A DNA stretch of 38,382 bases from Nitrospirae bacterium MYbin6 (GTDB lineage: Bacteria; Nitrospirota; Thermodesulfovibrionia; Thermodesulfovibrionales; Magnetobacteriaceae). Positions 1 through 8,030 of the stretch are shown one piece after another; positions within the stretch are counted from its first letter, which is position 1; each line of letters begins with the position of its first letter. The notes under the pieces are model-generated. The model saw nothing but the letters and a program-made list of their open reading frames with translations. It did not search any database and was not told where the DNA came from. The stretch is from positions 1 through 38,382 of the forward strand of contig PEAC01000016.1 in the NCBI GenBank assembly GCA_002753305.1, read 5' to 3'. Made by a program: the position numbers and the translations under genes.

Positions 1-42
1 CTTATCTCCAATACCCCATTTAGATACAATAATATCCGGCAT
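1..42 (-). CDS. possible 5' end of a minus-strand gene cut by the window edge
   Basis: An ATG at 42 on the minus strand opens a frame of 14 codons (MPDIIVSKWGIGDK) that runs off the left edge without a stop. No clear Shine-Dalgarno sequence lies upstream, so it may be chance. The fragment is too short to recognise a family. Confidence 0.25.
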   Translation of the reverse strand, partial: MPDIIVSKWGIGDK

Positions 43-273
43 ATACTAATTTATCATAGATAGGGCAGTGAAATAAAGCAGGTCCCAGGGCTTTAAGGGT
101 TGCAGATGGTATAAAATATCACAAAAAAGCAGGAGGGATAGGCAATGATAGCACAAACATTATTGTACCAACGCGGCTGCTGATATTTCAACAAATGAAT
201 TCGCTCCTGCACTCCCCTTATGTTATAATACATGGCCTTAGACGACATCATATTCGTATGGCAACGATTAACT

Positions 274-456
274 ATGGCTACAAGGATAGATTGCTTTAAA
301 TGCCGCCATTTTTATGTCACATGGGACAGGAGTTTTCCCTATGGCTGCAAGTCCATGGGCTTTAAGAGCAAGGTAATGCCCTCTCAGGAGGTCTTTAGCG
401 CCTCGGGAAGCCACTGCCAGAGTTTCCACCAGAAGAAAGCCGGACAAAATAACTAA
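274..456 (+). CDS. small Cys-rich conserved hypothetical protein
   Basis: A 60-residue protein whose body looks conserved: a CFKC pair, an HFYVTWD block, PYGCKSMGFKSK, then a SGSHC segment, giving four regularly placed cysteines that could bind a metal. I recall similar short proteins in other bacteria, some carried under an unsupported uracil-DNA-glycosylase name; the function is unknown. The frame is open back to an ATG at 232, but that ATG lies 3 bases after a TATAAT box (224-229), too close for normal initiation, so the ATG at 274 is preferred although it has no clear Shine-Dalgarno sequence. The stop overlaps the end of the convergent hydrolase gene by 4 bases. Confidence 0.6.
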   Translation: MATRIDCFKCRHFYVTWDRSFPYGCKSMGFKSKVMPSQEVFSASGSHCQSFHQKKAGQNN

Positions 457-1061
457 TACACATATGGCATAATCTGCTGTTTCCAGTTCAAATACCCCTG
501 CGGCGTCAGATGTATGCCGTCGTACGTATACAGGGGGTTCAGCTTCATTGTGCCTGGGCCGGTGAACGACTCGTGTATGTCCAGAAACTTTATCTTATCC
601 TGCTTATTATACGTATCGACGGCTTGCTTTATTTTGACGTTTGCAAGGATTACTATATTGTTGTAGGGCTTATCCCCCTCAAAATTCAGTGGCAATATGC
701 TCATAACGTATATTTCCGCTTTGGGGAGTTTTTTTATCAGGATCTTTAATATTTTATTATAGGTCAGGATAAATTGCTCAAGGGATTTTCCTCTGAGGAT
801 ATCGTTAGTGCCGGCCATGATGAAGACCTTTTTCGGGGCGTCATTTATAACATCCCCAAGACGGTTGTATATGTCCTGTGCGGTGCTGCCTCCGATGCCG
901 CGGTTTTTTATATTGCCATTTGAGAATAACTCGGCCCAATCGGCATGGGACATCAGGCTGTCGCCAAGAAACACGATTTTATTGTCATCAGTGGACTTCG
1001 CAGCCGCGTTAACACTTATCAGAACGATTAATATAACTGTTACCATAGACGGTTTAAACAT
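453..1061 (-). CDS. secreted SGNH/GDSL-family hydrolase
   Basis: Probable esterase or lipase-type hydrolase of the SGNH superfamily, 202 residues, a usual length. Residues 1-22 form a hydrophobic signal peptide ending near AAA-KS, so the enzyme likely acts outside the cytoplasm. All SGNH blocks are visible: block I FLGDSL with nucleophile Ser35, block II NRGIGG with Gly57/58, block III GTND with Asn86, and block V YDGIHL with Asp181 and His184. The substrate cannot be deduced; relatives act on acyl esters, acetylated sugars or lysophospholipids. It is the last gene of the run ruvA-ruvB-queH-this gene, starting 21 bases after queH stops, with a weak AAGGG ribosome site. Confidence 0.85.
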   Translation of the reverse strand: MFKPSMVTVILIVLISVNAAAKSTDDNKIVFLGDSLMSHADWAELFSNGNIKNRGIGGSTAQDIYNRLGDVINDAPKKVFIMAGTNDILRGKSLEQFILTYNKILKILIKKLPKAEIYVMSILPLNFEGDKPYNNIVILANVKIKQAVDTYNKQDKIKFLDIHESFTGPGTMKLNPLYTYDGIHLTPQGYLNWKQQIMPYVY

Positions 1062-1082
1062 AATGTTACCCTTTATCTTTTA

Positions 1083-1643
1083 TTAAATCCTAAGACCGGA
1101 CTTTTGCATCCTGCCCGCATAGCGCTCCATCTCGGAGTATATGCAGCCACAGTATTTTTGCCTGTATAGTGAGAGCTTCTTTGACATCGCAATGCCCTCA
1201 TGCCAACCCTTTCTGAAATCCTCCGCGTAGAAGTCTATAGAATATTGAGCTGCCAGCTCCGTTGCCGTTGCAACGACTATGTCGTATTTCTGATAAATAC
1301 TGTAGAGCAATGTCGTAGAGAATGCGCCGTACCCCATCTCTTTGGCCCTCCTGGCAGTCTGGCCGAGCCTCATCCGGTAACAGGCCGCGCACCTGTCTTT
1401 GCCCTTGCCTCCGGCGATTTCTATAAACTCCTCCAGGCCGTAGTAATTGTCGTAATCTATCTCAAAGCGATTTTCTCCGTCAGCGGCAAGCTGCTTGACG
1501 GCATCAAGGCGCAGGGCATATTCGGTAAGCGGGTGGATATTCGGATTGTACCAGAAACCGGTTACGTCGATGCCCCTTTTTTTGAATATGTCTAAGGGGA
1601 ATACGGCACAGTTTGCGCAGCATATGTGAAGCAGTGTCTTCAT
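1083..1643 (-). CDS. queH: epoxyqueuosine reductase QueH
   Basis: Catalyses the last step of queuosine synthesis in tRNA, reduction of epoxyqueuosine to queuosine. It is the QueH type, unrelated to cobalamin-dependent QueG. The 186-residue product starts MKTLLHICCANC and carries Cys8, Cys9 and Cys12, then CAAC (Cys85, Cys88) and a C-terminal YCGC (Cys165, Cys167), matching the paired-Cys pattern of this Fe-S, metal-binding family (formerly DUF208). The frame is open 29 codons further upstream, but that part lies inside ruvB and is not family-like; the ATG at 1643 sits just 4 bases beyond the ruvB stop. queA, two steps earlier in the same pathway, is elsewhere in the window (25337). Confidence 0.9.
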   Translation of the reverse strand: MKTLLHICCANCAVFPLDIFKKRGIDVTGFWYNPNIHPLTEYALRLDAVKQLAADGENRFEIDYDNYYGLEEFIEIAGGKGKDRCAACYRMRLGQTARRAKEMGYGAFSTTLLYSIYQKYDIVVATATELAAQYSIDFYAEDFRKGWHEGIAMSKKLSLYRQKYCGCIYSEMERYAGRMQKSGLRI

Positions 1644-1647
1644 TTTA

Positions 1648-2658
1648 TTAAAACAATCTCCGCGGGACGGTTTTGCCAAGATGTTCATAAGCAAAGGGGG
1701 TGGCGAGCCTCCCCCTGGGGGTACGCTCAAGCAGGCCCTCCTGCATCAGGTATGGTTCGTAGACATCCTCTATTGTGTCCTTGTCTTCGCTTACCGAGGC
1801 CGAGAGGGTTTCAACCCCTACTGGGCCGCCGTTAAATTTATCTATTATTGTGAGGAGGAGTTTTTTGTCCATATCGTCAAGCCCCAGGTTGTCGATGTTT
1901 AGAGATGTGAGGGCAATCTGGGCGATGTTCAGGTCGACAACGCCGTTGTTTTTCACCTGGGCAAAGTCGCGGACGCGCTTTAGGAGCCTGTTCGCTATTC
2001 GTGGCGTGCCGCGTGAGCGCCTTGCGATTTCCATTGAGGCATCGTCCATAATCTCCACATTTATAATTGAGGCAGAACGGTTGATTATCGTTACGAGGTC
2101 ATGGTGGGCATAGTATTCAAGCCTGTTGATGACGCCGAACCTGTCCCTCAGCGGTGAGGTCAGCAGGCCTGTTCTGGTGGTCGCACCAATCAGTGTAAAT
2201 CTGGGCAGGTTCAGCTTGAGCGTCCTTGCGCTTGGCCCCTGCCCGATGAGGATATCGAGTTTAAAATCCTCCATTGCGGGGTACATTATCTCTTCGACTA
2301 TGCGAGGCAGACGGTGGATTTCGTCTATGAAGAGGATGTCGTTGTCCGAGAGATTGGTTAAAATTGCCGCAAGGTCTCCGGCCCTCTCAAGTACCGGCCC
2401 TGAGGTGGTCTTGATATTTACGTTTAGCTCGTTTGCAATGATGTTTGCAATGGTGGTCTTGCCAAGCCCGGGCGGGCCGCAAAATAGTATATGGTCAAGG
2501 GGTTCCTTGCGCTGCCTTGCCGCTTCGATAAATATGGCCAGGTTTTCCTTTATTCTACCCTGCCCGATGAATTCCTGAAAGCTCCCCGGCCTTAGAGTGT
2601 AGTCGTTTTGTATGTCTTCTGAGACTAGTTGCGATTGAATCGTCCGTTCTTCTTTCAC
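1648..2658 (-). CDS. ruvB: Holliday junction branch migration ATPase RuvB
   Basis: AAA+ motor that, with RuvA, drives branch migration of Holliday junctions in recombinational repair. The 336-residue length is typical. It shows Walker [10 protein letters not shown] at 61-69, Walker B with DEIH at 112-115, sensor segment GATTR, a probable arginine finger in LRDRFG, and the C-terminal winged helix ending [19 protein letters not shown], a hallmark of RuvB. The start overlaps the ruvA stop by 4 bases, implying translational coupling. No ruvC is present in this window. Confidence 0.98.
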   Translation of the reverse strand: MKEERTIQSQLVSEDIQNDYTLRPGSFQEFIGQGRIKENLAIFIEAARQRKEPLDHILFCGPPGLGKTTIANIIANELNVNIKTTSGPVLERAGDLAAILTNLSDNDILFIDEIHRLPRIVEEIMYPAMEDFKLDILIGQGPSARTLKLNLPRFTLIGATTRTGLLTSPLRDRFGVINRLEYYAHHDLVTIINRSASIINVEIMDDASMEIARRSRGTPRIANRLLKRVRDFAQVKNNGVVDLNIAQIALTSLNIDNLGLDDMDKKLLLTIIDKFNGGPVGVETLSASVSEDKDTIEDVYEPYLMQEGLLERTPRGRLATPFAYEHLGKTVPRRLF

Positions 2659-3230
2659 TTGCCGGTCTTGGATAAGTATTTCAGAGATTCTTTCAGCAGG
2701 GAGTCGATGTCACGAACCCCCTTTTTGTTAAGAGTATCCAGAACATGCAGGACATCGGACCTTTTGTAGCCAAGGTTGAGGAGGGCAGACATCGCGTCCT
2801 CGAAGTCCCTGTTGACGAATGTTGCAGTGGCTGGGAGTTTATCCTTGAGTTCTAAGACGATGCGGGAGGCGGTCTTCTTACCGATTCCGGGGATTGACGT
2901 AAGCGTATCAACGTCGTCGGAGTTCACGGCAGCGGCGAATTTCCCGGCTGAAAGGCCTGAGAGTGCGGCAAGGGCAATCTTTGGCCCAACACCACTGACA
3001 GACAGTACCTTTGTAAAGATCAGCTTTTCCTCCTCCTTGAAAAACCCATACAGCTGTAGTATATCCTCACGCACATGCGTATAGATAAATAAAAACACGT
3101 CCCGGCCCTCGTCCGGCATGGAGGTAAGCACACTAATAGGGACATGCACCTCATAGCCGACGCCGTTTGCCTCGACTAAGACCATGTCAGGTTTTTTACG
3201 CAAAATCTTTCCTCTGAGTGATCCAATCAT
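2655..3230 (-). CDS. ruvA: Holliday junction binding protein RuvA
   Basis: Tetrameric protein that binds the Holliday junction and loads RuvB. The product is 191 residues: an N-terminal OB fold (MIGSLRGKI...GVGYEVHVP), a middle helix-hairpin-helix region with VSGVGPKIA and IPGIGKKTA, and a C-terminal domain III that contacts RuvB. The family start MIGSLRG fixes the ATG at 3230, although no Shine-Dalgarno is evident. An in-frame TTG at 3251 would add seven unrelated residues. First gene of the minus-strand operon; its promoter must lie in the 130-base gap shared with the divergent plus-strand gene at 3365. Confidence 0.97.
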   Translation of the reverse strand: MIGSLRGKILRKKPDMVLVEANGVGYEVHVPISVLTSMPDEGRDVFLFIYTHVREDILQLYGFFKEEEKLIFTKVLSVSGVGPKIALAALSGLSAGKFAAAVNSDDVDTLTSIPGIGKKTASRIVLELKDKLPATATFVNRDFEDAMSALLNLGYKRSDVLHVLDTLNKKGVRDIDSLLKESLKYLSKTGK

Positions 3231-3293
3231 CGGAGTTATATGATACAGCAAACTGCATATTAAATGCCATAATATCTTTCAAAAACATGGAAT

Positions 3294-3321
3294 TTAAGTT
3301 TTACCGCTATTTTACCGAAGG
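3294..3321 (+). promoter_or_regulatory. candidate sigma28 (FliA)-type promoter
   Basis: TTAAGTTT followed after 12 bases by ACCGAAGG resembles the flagellar sigma28 consensus (TAAAGTTT, about 11 bases, GCCGATAA): strong in the -35 part, only the CCGA core in the -10 part, spacing one base long. It lies 44 bases before the calcium-motif gene that precedes fliW. The position fits flagellar control, but the match alone is weak. Confidence 0.3.
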
Positions 3322-3364
3322 TAATACTAATCAGGGCAGGTAAATCTATTAAGGGGGTAATCGT

Positions 3365-4483
3365 ATGATTGTAGAGCAATCTAACATAAACATGTCATCC
3401 AACTACAAACAGACACAGGCGTATGAAAAAACAGAGACACTCACTGTGCGTATAGGCAAAGGGAGGAGAAGGCCTGACCCCGGCGCTGCCCCGGCTAATG
3501 CCAGGGCGAGTATGAATTCACGGAACTCCAGGGATTCTGTCGTATTAAGCGCCCCAGCAAAGAAGGCCGCAGCCCAGGCGCCCGATAAATCTAAACCTGC
3601 CTCTTCTGATGACGAGGACATCGCCCTGGCTGGCGACTTAAAGACACTGATAGTAAAAATGTTATTAGAAAAGTTAACCGGCAGAAAAATAGATATTAAA
3701 TCCATCAAAGACATAACAGCCGCTCAAAACATAGAGTTTGACAACACTACTACAGTTGCCGCGCCTCAAAGGCATAACGCTGACACTACGCAAAACGAAG
3801 ACGCCACCGAGACAGCAGTTGAGGTTGCTTACAGTTCCACAGAGACCTACACCGAACAAGAGAGCATGGCCTATAAGGCCGGTGGGGTGGTCAAGACAGC
3901 CGATGGCAAGGAGATAAATTTTTCTGTTGGCCTGACGTTAAGCCGTGAGTTTATGCAACAAAACAACATAAACCTGAGGGCAGACAACGGTGTAACCCAG
4001 GACCCGCTTATAGTGAATTTCGCCGGCAACGCCGCGGAGCTGTCTAAGTCAAAAGTTGCCTTTGACCTCAACTCAGACGGGCAAAACGAAAACATCCACT
4101 TCGCCGGAGCAGGGAGCGGGTTCCTTGCCCTCGATTCAAACGGGGACGGGAAGATAAACGATGGCAGTGAACTATTTGGCCCGGCAACAGGAAACGGATT
4201 TTCCGAGCTGGCAAAGTATGACTCTGACTCTAACGGCTGGGTCGACGAGAAAGACCCCGTATATAGCGCCCTGTCCGTGTGGACGAAGGACTCCGCCGGC
4301 AGCGATAACCTCAGTTCGCTTAAGGACTTAGGCATAGGGGCAATAAACCTCGGAGCACTCTCGACGAACTTCGCATACAAAGACGAGATAAATAAACTAA
4401 AAGGACAACTTAAGGAGACGGGAGTTTTTTTGAAGGAAAACGGAACCCCGGGCACAATACAACAAATTGACCTTGTAACGTGA
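3365..4483 (+). CDS. hypothetical protein with DxDxDG-type calcium motifs
   Basis: A 372-residue protein of unknown role. Residues 1-160 are low-complexity (Ser, Ala, Lys and Thr rich). The C-terminal half, about 185-350, holds three calcium-loop-like motifs: DLNSDGQNE from 234, DSNGDGKINDGSELFG from 257, and DSDSNGWVDEKD from 286, followed by a WTKD segment and LGIGAINLG. This block recurs in bacterial proteins annotated as EF-hand or VCBS-like; calcium binding is expected from the loops but not proven. There is no signal peptide, so if exported it would need another route. The Shine-Dalgarno AAGGGGG precedes the ATG. Its place directly upstream of fliW suggests a link to flagella or the cell surface. 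Confidence 0.75.
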   Translation: MIVEQSNINMSSNYKQTQAYEKTETLTVRIGKGRRRPDPGAAPANARASMNSRNSRDSVVLSAPAKKAAAQAPDKSKPASSDDEDIALAGDLKTLIVKMLLEKLTGRKIDIKSIKDITAAQNIEFDNTTTVAAPQRHNADTTQNEDATETAVEVAYSSTETYTEQESMAYKAGGVVKTADGKEINFSVGLTLSREFMQQNNINLRADNGVTQDPLIVNFAGNAAELSKSKVAFDLNSDGQNENIHFAGAGSGFLALDSNGDGKINDGSELFGPATGNGFSELAKYDSDSNGWVDEKDPVYSALSVWTKDSAGSDNLSSLKDLGIGAINLGALSTNFAYKDEINKLKGQLKETGVFLKENGTPGTIQQIDLVT

Positions 4484-4520
4484 TAAATTAATAATAATTA
4501 TTGTATAATATACTTACAAG

Positions 4521-4534
4521 GGTGTTTGAACACC
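4521..4534 (+). promoter_or_regulatory. small hairpin in the fliW leader
   Basis: GGTGT and ACACC are separated by TTGA, giving a perfect 5-bp stem (6 bp with a 2-base loop). It lies 30 bases before the fliW start and downstream of TTGTATAATA (4501-4510), which contains a good -10 box. It could influence transcript stability or translation; no function is established. Confidence 0.35.
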
Positions 4535-4563
4535 GTGATAGTGAATTTGTATTTGGAGGAACT

Positions 4564-5022
4564 ATGAAAATCAACACCACGAGGTTTGATGTTGTGGAAG
4601 TGGAAGACGAAAGAATTATGCATTTTCCAAGGGGCGTGATAGGCTTTAAGAATCTGACTCGTTTTTGCCTGCTGCCATATAAAGATCCGATACAGTGGCT
4701 GCAGTCCGTGGATGACCCCGATGTGGCCTTTATCGTATCAGACCCGTTTATGTTATTTAATAATTATTCTTTTAAAGTAGAGGACTTTGTCGAAGAATAT
4801 CTGGATTGCAAGGAAATAGAGGATCTGATGGTACTGGTAATCCTTGTGGTGGATAATAATCAGCTATATGCAAACTTGAGGTCGCCAATCCTGGTAAATG
4901 CTGAAAACATGAGGGCGGCCCATTTATTTATAGAGGACGAGAGCGTCTCAATGAAGGAACTCGTACCGTGTCCGCCAACCGAGTCGGGAGCGTCAACGTG
5001 TGGATGTTCATGTTCACACTAA
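4564..5022 (+). CDS. fliW: flagellar assembly factor FliW
   Basis: FliW binds flagellin and antagonises the translational repressor CsrA, tying flagellin synthesis to export. The 152-residue product starts MKINTTRFDVVEVEDERIM and shows the family blocks FPRGVIGF, FCLLPY, PIQWLQS and the central DPDVAFIVSDPF. The ATG at 4564 follows a strong GGAGGA; the frame is open 21 codons upstream but without family similarity. The C-terminus ends in an unusual Cys/His cluster (CGCSCSH). In many genomes csrA lies next to fliW; no csrA reading frame is visible here. Confidence 0.93.
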   Translation: MKINTTRFDVVEVEDERIMHFPRGVIGFKNLTRFCLLPYKDPIQWLQSVDDPDVAFIVSDPFMLFNNYSFKVEDFVEEYLDCKEIEDLMVLVILVVDNNQLYANLRSPILVNAENMRAAHLFIEDESVSMKELVPCPPTESGASTCGCSCSH

Positions 5023-5106
5023 ACTTCACACGCGTTAAGCGGCCATAGAGGCGGCAGCGTATCGGCGAGCTTGCCGTTTACGCGTAAGAGGAAGTGAGGT
5101 GTAGAG

Positions 5107-5907
5107 ATGGGAATTAATCCGGCCGGGTATCCGGCCGACACATACTATAGCAGTATGGTATCGGGCGGCGGCGCGCCAAATATGTCCAATGCGCCAAATA
5201 CGGCTAATACCGGCAGGGGGGGCGCAGGAGGGAATTCAAAAGACGCGGCAGGCGCTGCATCTGATCCGTTACTTGCGAAGAATCCTGCCGCCGATAAGAA
5301 TGCCGATAAAGTAACCATCTCAAGCGACAAGGGCAAGGACGCTAAGGATAAGGAAAACGACCAAAAGATACAAAGTGAAGTCCAGAAACTCAAAGCAAAC
5401 GAACAGCGTGTTAGAAGCCATGAACTAGCCCACCAGTCCGTAGGCGGACGATATGCCGGCGCCCCATCGTACCAATACACAAAAGGCCCCGATGGTAAAT
5501 CATACATAAGCGGTGGAGAGGTATCCATAGATGTCTCGTCGGCAAAAGACCCCGAAGAAACACTAACAAAGATGAGGCAGGTAAGGGCGGCCGCCATGGC
5601 CCCTTCCGACCCGTCTCCTCAAGACCAAAGCGTCGCCCAAAAGGCATCCCAAATCGAGACACAGGCCCAACAGGAAATCGCGCAAAAGAGGTTCACCGAA
5701 TCAGACGGCAAATCCTCTGAGTCAGCCACAACGGGGACTAAACCCATCGAATCAACTCTCCCAGGGACTAACCCCACCGACGAAAAGTCCGAAAATAATT
5801 CAGTAGGAGCCAAAACATCTGAAGATAAACCCAAGCAGCAACTGCTATCAATTTACGCCACACACAAGGAACCCTCCGCAAAAAGCCACATCTCGATTTA
5901 CGCGTAA
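5107..5907 (+). CDS. SprA-related (CJM1_0395-type) putative metalloprotease
   Basis: A 266-residue protein with a zincin motif HELAH (His105, Glu106, His109) inside the conserved block VRSHELAHQSVGG, YAGAPSYQYTKGPDGKSY, GGEVSIDVS and KMRQVRAAAMAPSDPSPQD. These are hallmarks of the family annotated as SprA-related or putative metalloprotease CJM1_0395. The first 95 residues are Gly/Ala/Asn-rich then charged, and the tail beyond about 200 is low-complexity. No signal peptide is evident. Zinc binding is inferred from the motif; substrate and role are unknown. The gene follows fliW by 84 bases with a good GAGGAAGTGAGG ribosome site. Confidence 0.8.
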   Translation: MGINPAGYPADTYYSSMVSGGGAPNMSNAPNTANTGRGGAGGNSKDAAGAASDPLLAKNPAADKNADKVTISSDKGKDAKDKENDQKIQSEVQKLKANEQRVRSHELAHQSVGGRYAGAPSYQYTKGPDGKSYISGGEVSIDVSSAKDPEETLTKMRQVRAAAMAPSDPSPQDQSVAQKASQIETQAQQEIAQKRFTESDGKSSESATTGTKPIESTLPGTNPTDEKSENNSVGAKTSEDKPKQQLLSIYATHKEPSAKSHISIYA

Positions 5908-5940
5908 ATACCGCCACGGCAAAAAAATATATTTATACCT

Positions 5941-5969
5941 TTCTATTCAAAATAGAACTGTTATATAAT
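5941..5969 (+). promoter_or_regulatory. promoter with an inverted repeat over the -35 position
   Basis: A TATAAT box at 5964-5969 has no good -35 element at 17 bases. Instead the -35 position is occupied by a perfect inverted repeat, TTCTATT-CAA-AATAGAA (5941-5957). This looks like an activator or repressor site controlling the gene at 6027. The regulator is unknown. Confidence 0.4.
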
Positions 5970-6026
5970 AGTGCGGTTCAATAATAAACACGGCAAACGG
6001 CCTGTTTGAAAACTCGGAGGACATAC

Positions 6027-6470
6027 ATGGCAAAAGAAGCATTGAAAGGTAAGTCCATTAATCTTAATATAGTGAAGTTCGGAGCAATTCTGATTTTGGC
6101 TCTGGCAATTGTGGTCTATTCAATATTGCTATTTACAGGGAGCCTTGGGAAGGCATCCCCTGCTGCAACCAAACGAATTGCTACTGTACAGGAGATAGAA
6201 ACGGCGAAGAAGAAACTTGACGGCCTTCTATCGGCTGCCTTTGTAAAAGGGTATTCTGAGGAGGGCAGCATGACATTGACAATAAAGATAGACACCAGCC
6301 AATGGAAGAAGCTAAGCCTGAAGGAAAGAAAGACCTATGTCACCGATATAGGCAGCCAAATGGCCGTAACAGAGGTCTCGCCGACCATAAAAATCATCGA
6401 CATTAAAAGCGGCATGGAATATGCCTCATACGAAAGCAACCGGGTAACGCTGGCAGAGCTGGGGTTTTGA
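6027..6470 (+). CDS. hypothetical single-pass membrane protein
   Basis: A 147-residue protein of unknown function. Residues about 17-37 form one transmembrane helix (FGAILILALAIVVYSILLF), preceded by a Lys-rich cytoplasmic stub and followed by a roughly 105-residue soluble domain with alternating beta-like segments (MTLTIKIDTSQWKKLS; PTIKIIDIKSG). GGAGG lies 6 bases before the ATG at 6027, which selects that start over an upstream in-frame TTG. It has its own promoter-like region and is followed by a factor-independent terminator, so it is probably a single-gene unit. Confidence 0.7.
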   Translation: MAKEALKGKSINLNIVKFGAILILALAIVVYSILLFTGSLGKASPAATKRIATVQEIETAKKKLDGLLSAAFVKGYSEEGSMTLTIKIDTSQWKKLSLKERKTYVTDIGSQMAVTEVSPTIKIIDIKSGMEYASYESNRVTLAELGF

Positions 6471-6503
6471 GGAATCAACGGGAGGTCCTGATAATATAAC
6501 GAC

Positions 6504-6551
6504 TTACCGGAGTGTTAAGTTAGCGGTTTACCGGAGTGTTATGTTAGCGGT
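6504..6551. repeat. two tandem copies of a 24-bp repeat
   Basis: Copy 1 is 6504-6527 and copy 2 is 6528-6551; they differ by one base (AAGTTAGCGGT versus ATGTTAGCGGT at their ends, both beginning TTACCGGAGTGTT). They lie between a stop codon and a terminator, so they would sit in the 3' untranslated part of the upstream transcript. Confidence 0.85.
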
Positions 6552-6558
6552 GTAGGTT

Positions 6559-6584
6559 GGCCTGAGCAGGCCTATTTTTTTTTT
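6559..6584 (+). terminator. factor-independent terminator
   Basis: GGCCTGAGCAGGCC (6559-6572) folds into a 5-bp GC stem with a 4-base loop, followed by a run of ten T (6575-6584). It ends the plus-strand gene at 6027. The T run is also read on the minus strand as the last three Lys codons of the convergent gene. Confidence 0.8.
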
Positions 6585-6880
6585 AACATTGGGAGAAACG
6601 TATCTTTTATCGAATCTACGATGGAGGTTGCTTTTGCCATGCTGGTTTTTGTTTTTGCCAAGACCTGTGTGGTATTTTCTATTACCATTATGGTGGCGGT
6701 GTCAACATGGTCGCTGACACTTTCTTCCAATACATCAATTGTGCCCTTTAACTTGCCCTGAAGCCCCTGGACCACCGACTTTGGCGATGTAACCAGCGTT
6801 ATCGCAGCGCCCATGAAGCTGCCAAGGAACACCGACGCAAACACTATTGCGCCTGATAGCTTTTGTTTAGGATTTATCAT
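6572..6880 (-). CDS. small YtxH-like membrane-anchored protein
   Basis: A 102-residue protein with one hydrophobic, Gly-rich helix at about 9-30 (GAIVFASVFLGSFMGAAITLV) followed by a long predicted amphipathic helix. This matches the layout of YtxH-type small envelope proteins, but the similarity is general and the function unknown. The extreme C-terminus KKK and the TAG stop are encoded by the T run and hairpin edge of the opposing terminator, so the two features share DNA. No strong ribosome site; GAAGAAAC precedes the ATG. Confidence 0.6.
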   Translation of the reverse strand: MINPKQKLSGAIVFASVFLGSFMGAAITLVTSPKSVVQGLQGKLKGTIDVLEESVSDHVDTATIMVIENTTQVLAKTKTSMAKATSIVDSIKDTFLPMLKKK

Positions 6881-7007
6881 GTTTCTTCATTTTCTGCTTT
6901 ACCTTAGCCTTTTATAGTGTTATGCCGCTTGTGTATTGTGCCACCTGCTGCCTGGCACACAAACTGTAACCCTGACCTGATATGATGATACATAATGGAA
7001 TCTTGTT

Positions 7008-7077
7008 TTGTCAATCTATATTTTATGTTGACAATACTGTATTTTATGTTGACAATACTGTATCCGATTATTATACT
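7008..7077 (+). promoter_or_regulatory. sigma70 promoter for purC built on a tandem repeat
   Basis: TTGACA at 7049-7054 and TATACT at 7072-7077 are exactly 17 bases apart, an almost perfect sigma70 promoter about 75 bases before purC. The -35 region lies in a tandem repeat with period 21: 7008-7027 (starting TTGTCA), 7028-7048 (TTGACA) and 7049-7069 (TTGACA), so three -35-like hexamers are stacked two helical turns apart. Confidence 0.8.
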
Positions 7078-7151
7078 AACGCTGTGGCCATTTTTAATGG
7101 CCGGGCAACCGAAAACGCGATGGAGAATCCCGATAACGAGATGACAAACCG

Positions 7152-8030
7152 ATGACAAGCAATGTTGTTCTTAACACTGATTTTTCAGACCTGCATCTTG
7201 TTAAAAGAGGTAAGGTCAGGGATATCTACGACCTTAATGAACACCTTCTGTTGGTTGCTACGGACAGGCTCTCGGCCTTTGACGTTGTGCTTCCCGACGG
7301 AATCCCTTTTAAGGGCGAAGTGCTTACCGCTATCTCGGCCTTTTGGTTTTCCCACGTTGAGGGCCTGATTAAAAACCACTTGATTACTACTGACATAAAC
7401 GCCTTCCCCGATGTCTGTAAAAAACACAGGCAGATTCTTGAGAGAAGGACGATGCTCGTTAAGAAGGCAAGGCCCCTTGAGGTGGAATGTATCGTAAGGG
7501 GTTATATCTCAGGGTCGGCATGGAAGGAATATAAAAAAGACGGCACTGTGTGCTCAATTAAACTGCCCCCCGGATTAAAAGAATCCGACAAGCTCCCTGA
7601 GCCCATTTTCACGCCAAGCACAAAGGCTGAAAAAGGCCATGATATTAATATCTCATTTGAAGAGGCAATTAAGATAGTCGGGGCAGAGACTGCCGGGATA
7701 ATCAAAGACATAAGCCTTACAATATATAACAAGGCGGCTGCGTACGCCCTTAGTAAGGGCATTATAATTGCAGATACAAAGTTTGAGTTCGGTATTTTCA
7801 ACGGAGAACCAATCCTGATAGACGAGGTGCTGACCCCCGATTCGTCGCGCTTTTGGCCACTGAAGGATTATGCCCCGGGCAGGGCGCAAGAGAGCTTTGA
7901 CAAGCAAATCGTCAGGGATTACTTGTTGACTTTGGACTGGAACATGGACTATCCCGGCCCAAATCTCCCCGGTGAAATCATATCCAGGACTTCTCTGAGA
8001 TATAAAGAGATACTTGAGATATTAACATGA
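7152..8030 (+). CDS. purC: phosphoribosylaminoimidazole-succinocarboxamide synthase
   Basis: SAICAR synthase: ATP-dependent condensation of CAIR with aspartate in purine synthesis. The 292-residue length matches the longer bacterial/yeast-like form. Recognisable blocks are the start [12 protein letters not shown], the ATP-binding [41 protein letters not shown] and the signature [15 protein letters not shown]. It is preceded by a strong promoter and by a four-codon minigene (ATG at 7141) whose TGA overlaps the purC start. The last 4 bases overlap the next gene. Confidence 0.97.
   Translation: MTSNVVLNTDFSDLHLVKRGKVRDIYDLNEHLLLVATDRLSAFDVVLPDGIPFKGEVLTAISAFWFSHVEGLIKNHLITTDINAFPDVCKKHRQILERRTMLVKKARPLEVECIVRGYISGSAWKEYKKDGTVCSIKLPPGLKESDKLPEPIFTPSTKAEKGHDINISFEEAIKIVGAETAGIIKDISLTIYNKAAAYALSKGIIIADTKFEFGIFNGEPILIDEVLTPDSSRFWPLKDYAPGRAQESFDKQIVRDYLLTLDWNMDYPGPNLPGEIISRTSLRYKEILEILT

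Noticed and set aside
1648..1730. Longer QueH start inside ruvB
   Set aside because: The extra 29 residues are Pro/Gly-rich antisense-like coding of the ruvB end frame and do not match the QueH family start.
6904..7158. 84-codon minus-strand frame upstream of purC
   Set aside because: It covers the purC promoter repeats; its repeated IVNIKYSIVNIKY segment is just the 21-bp repeat translated.
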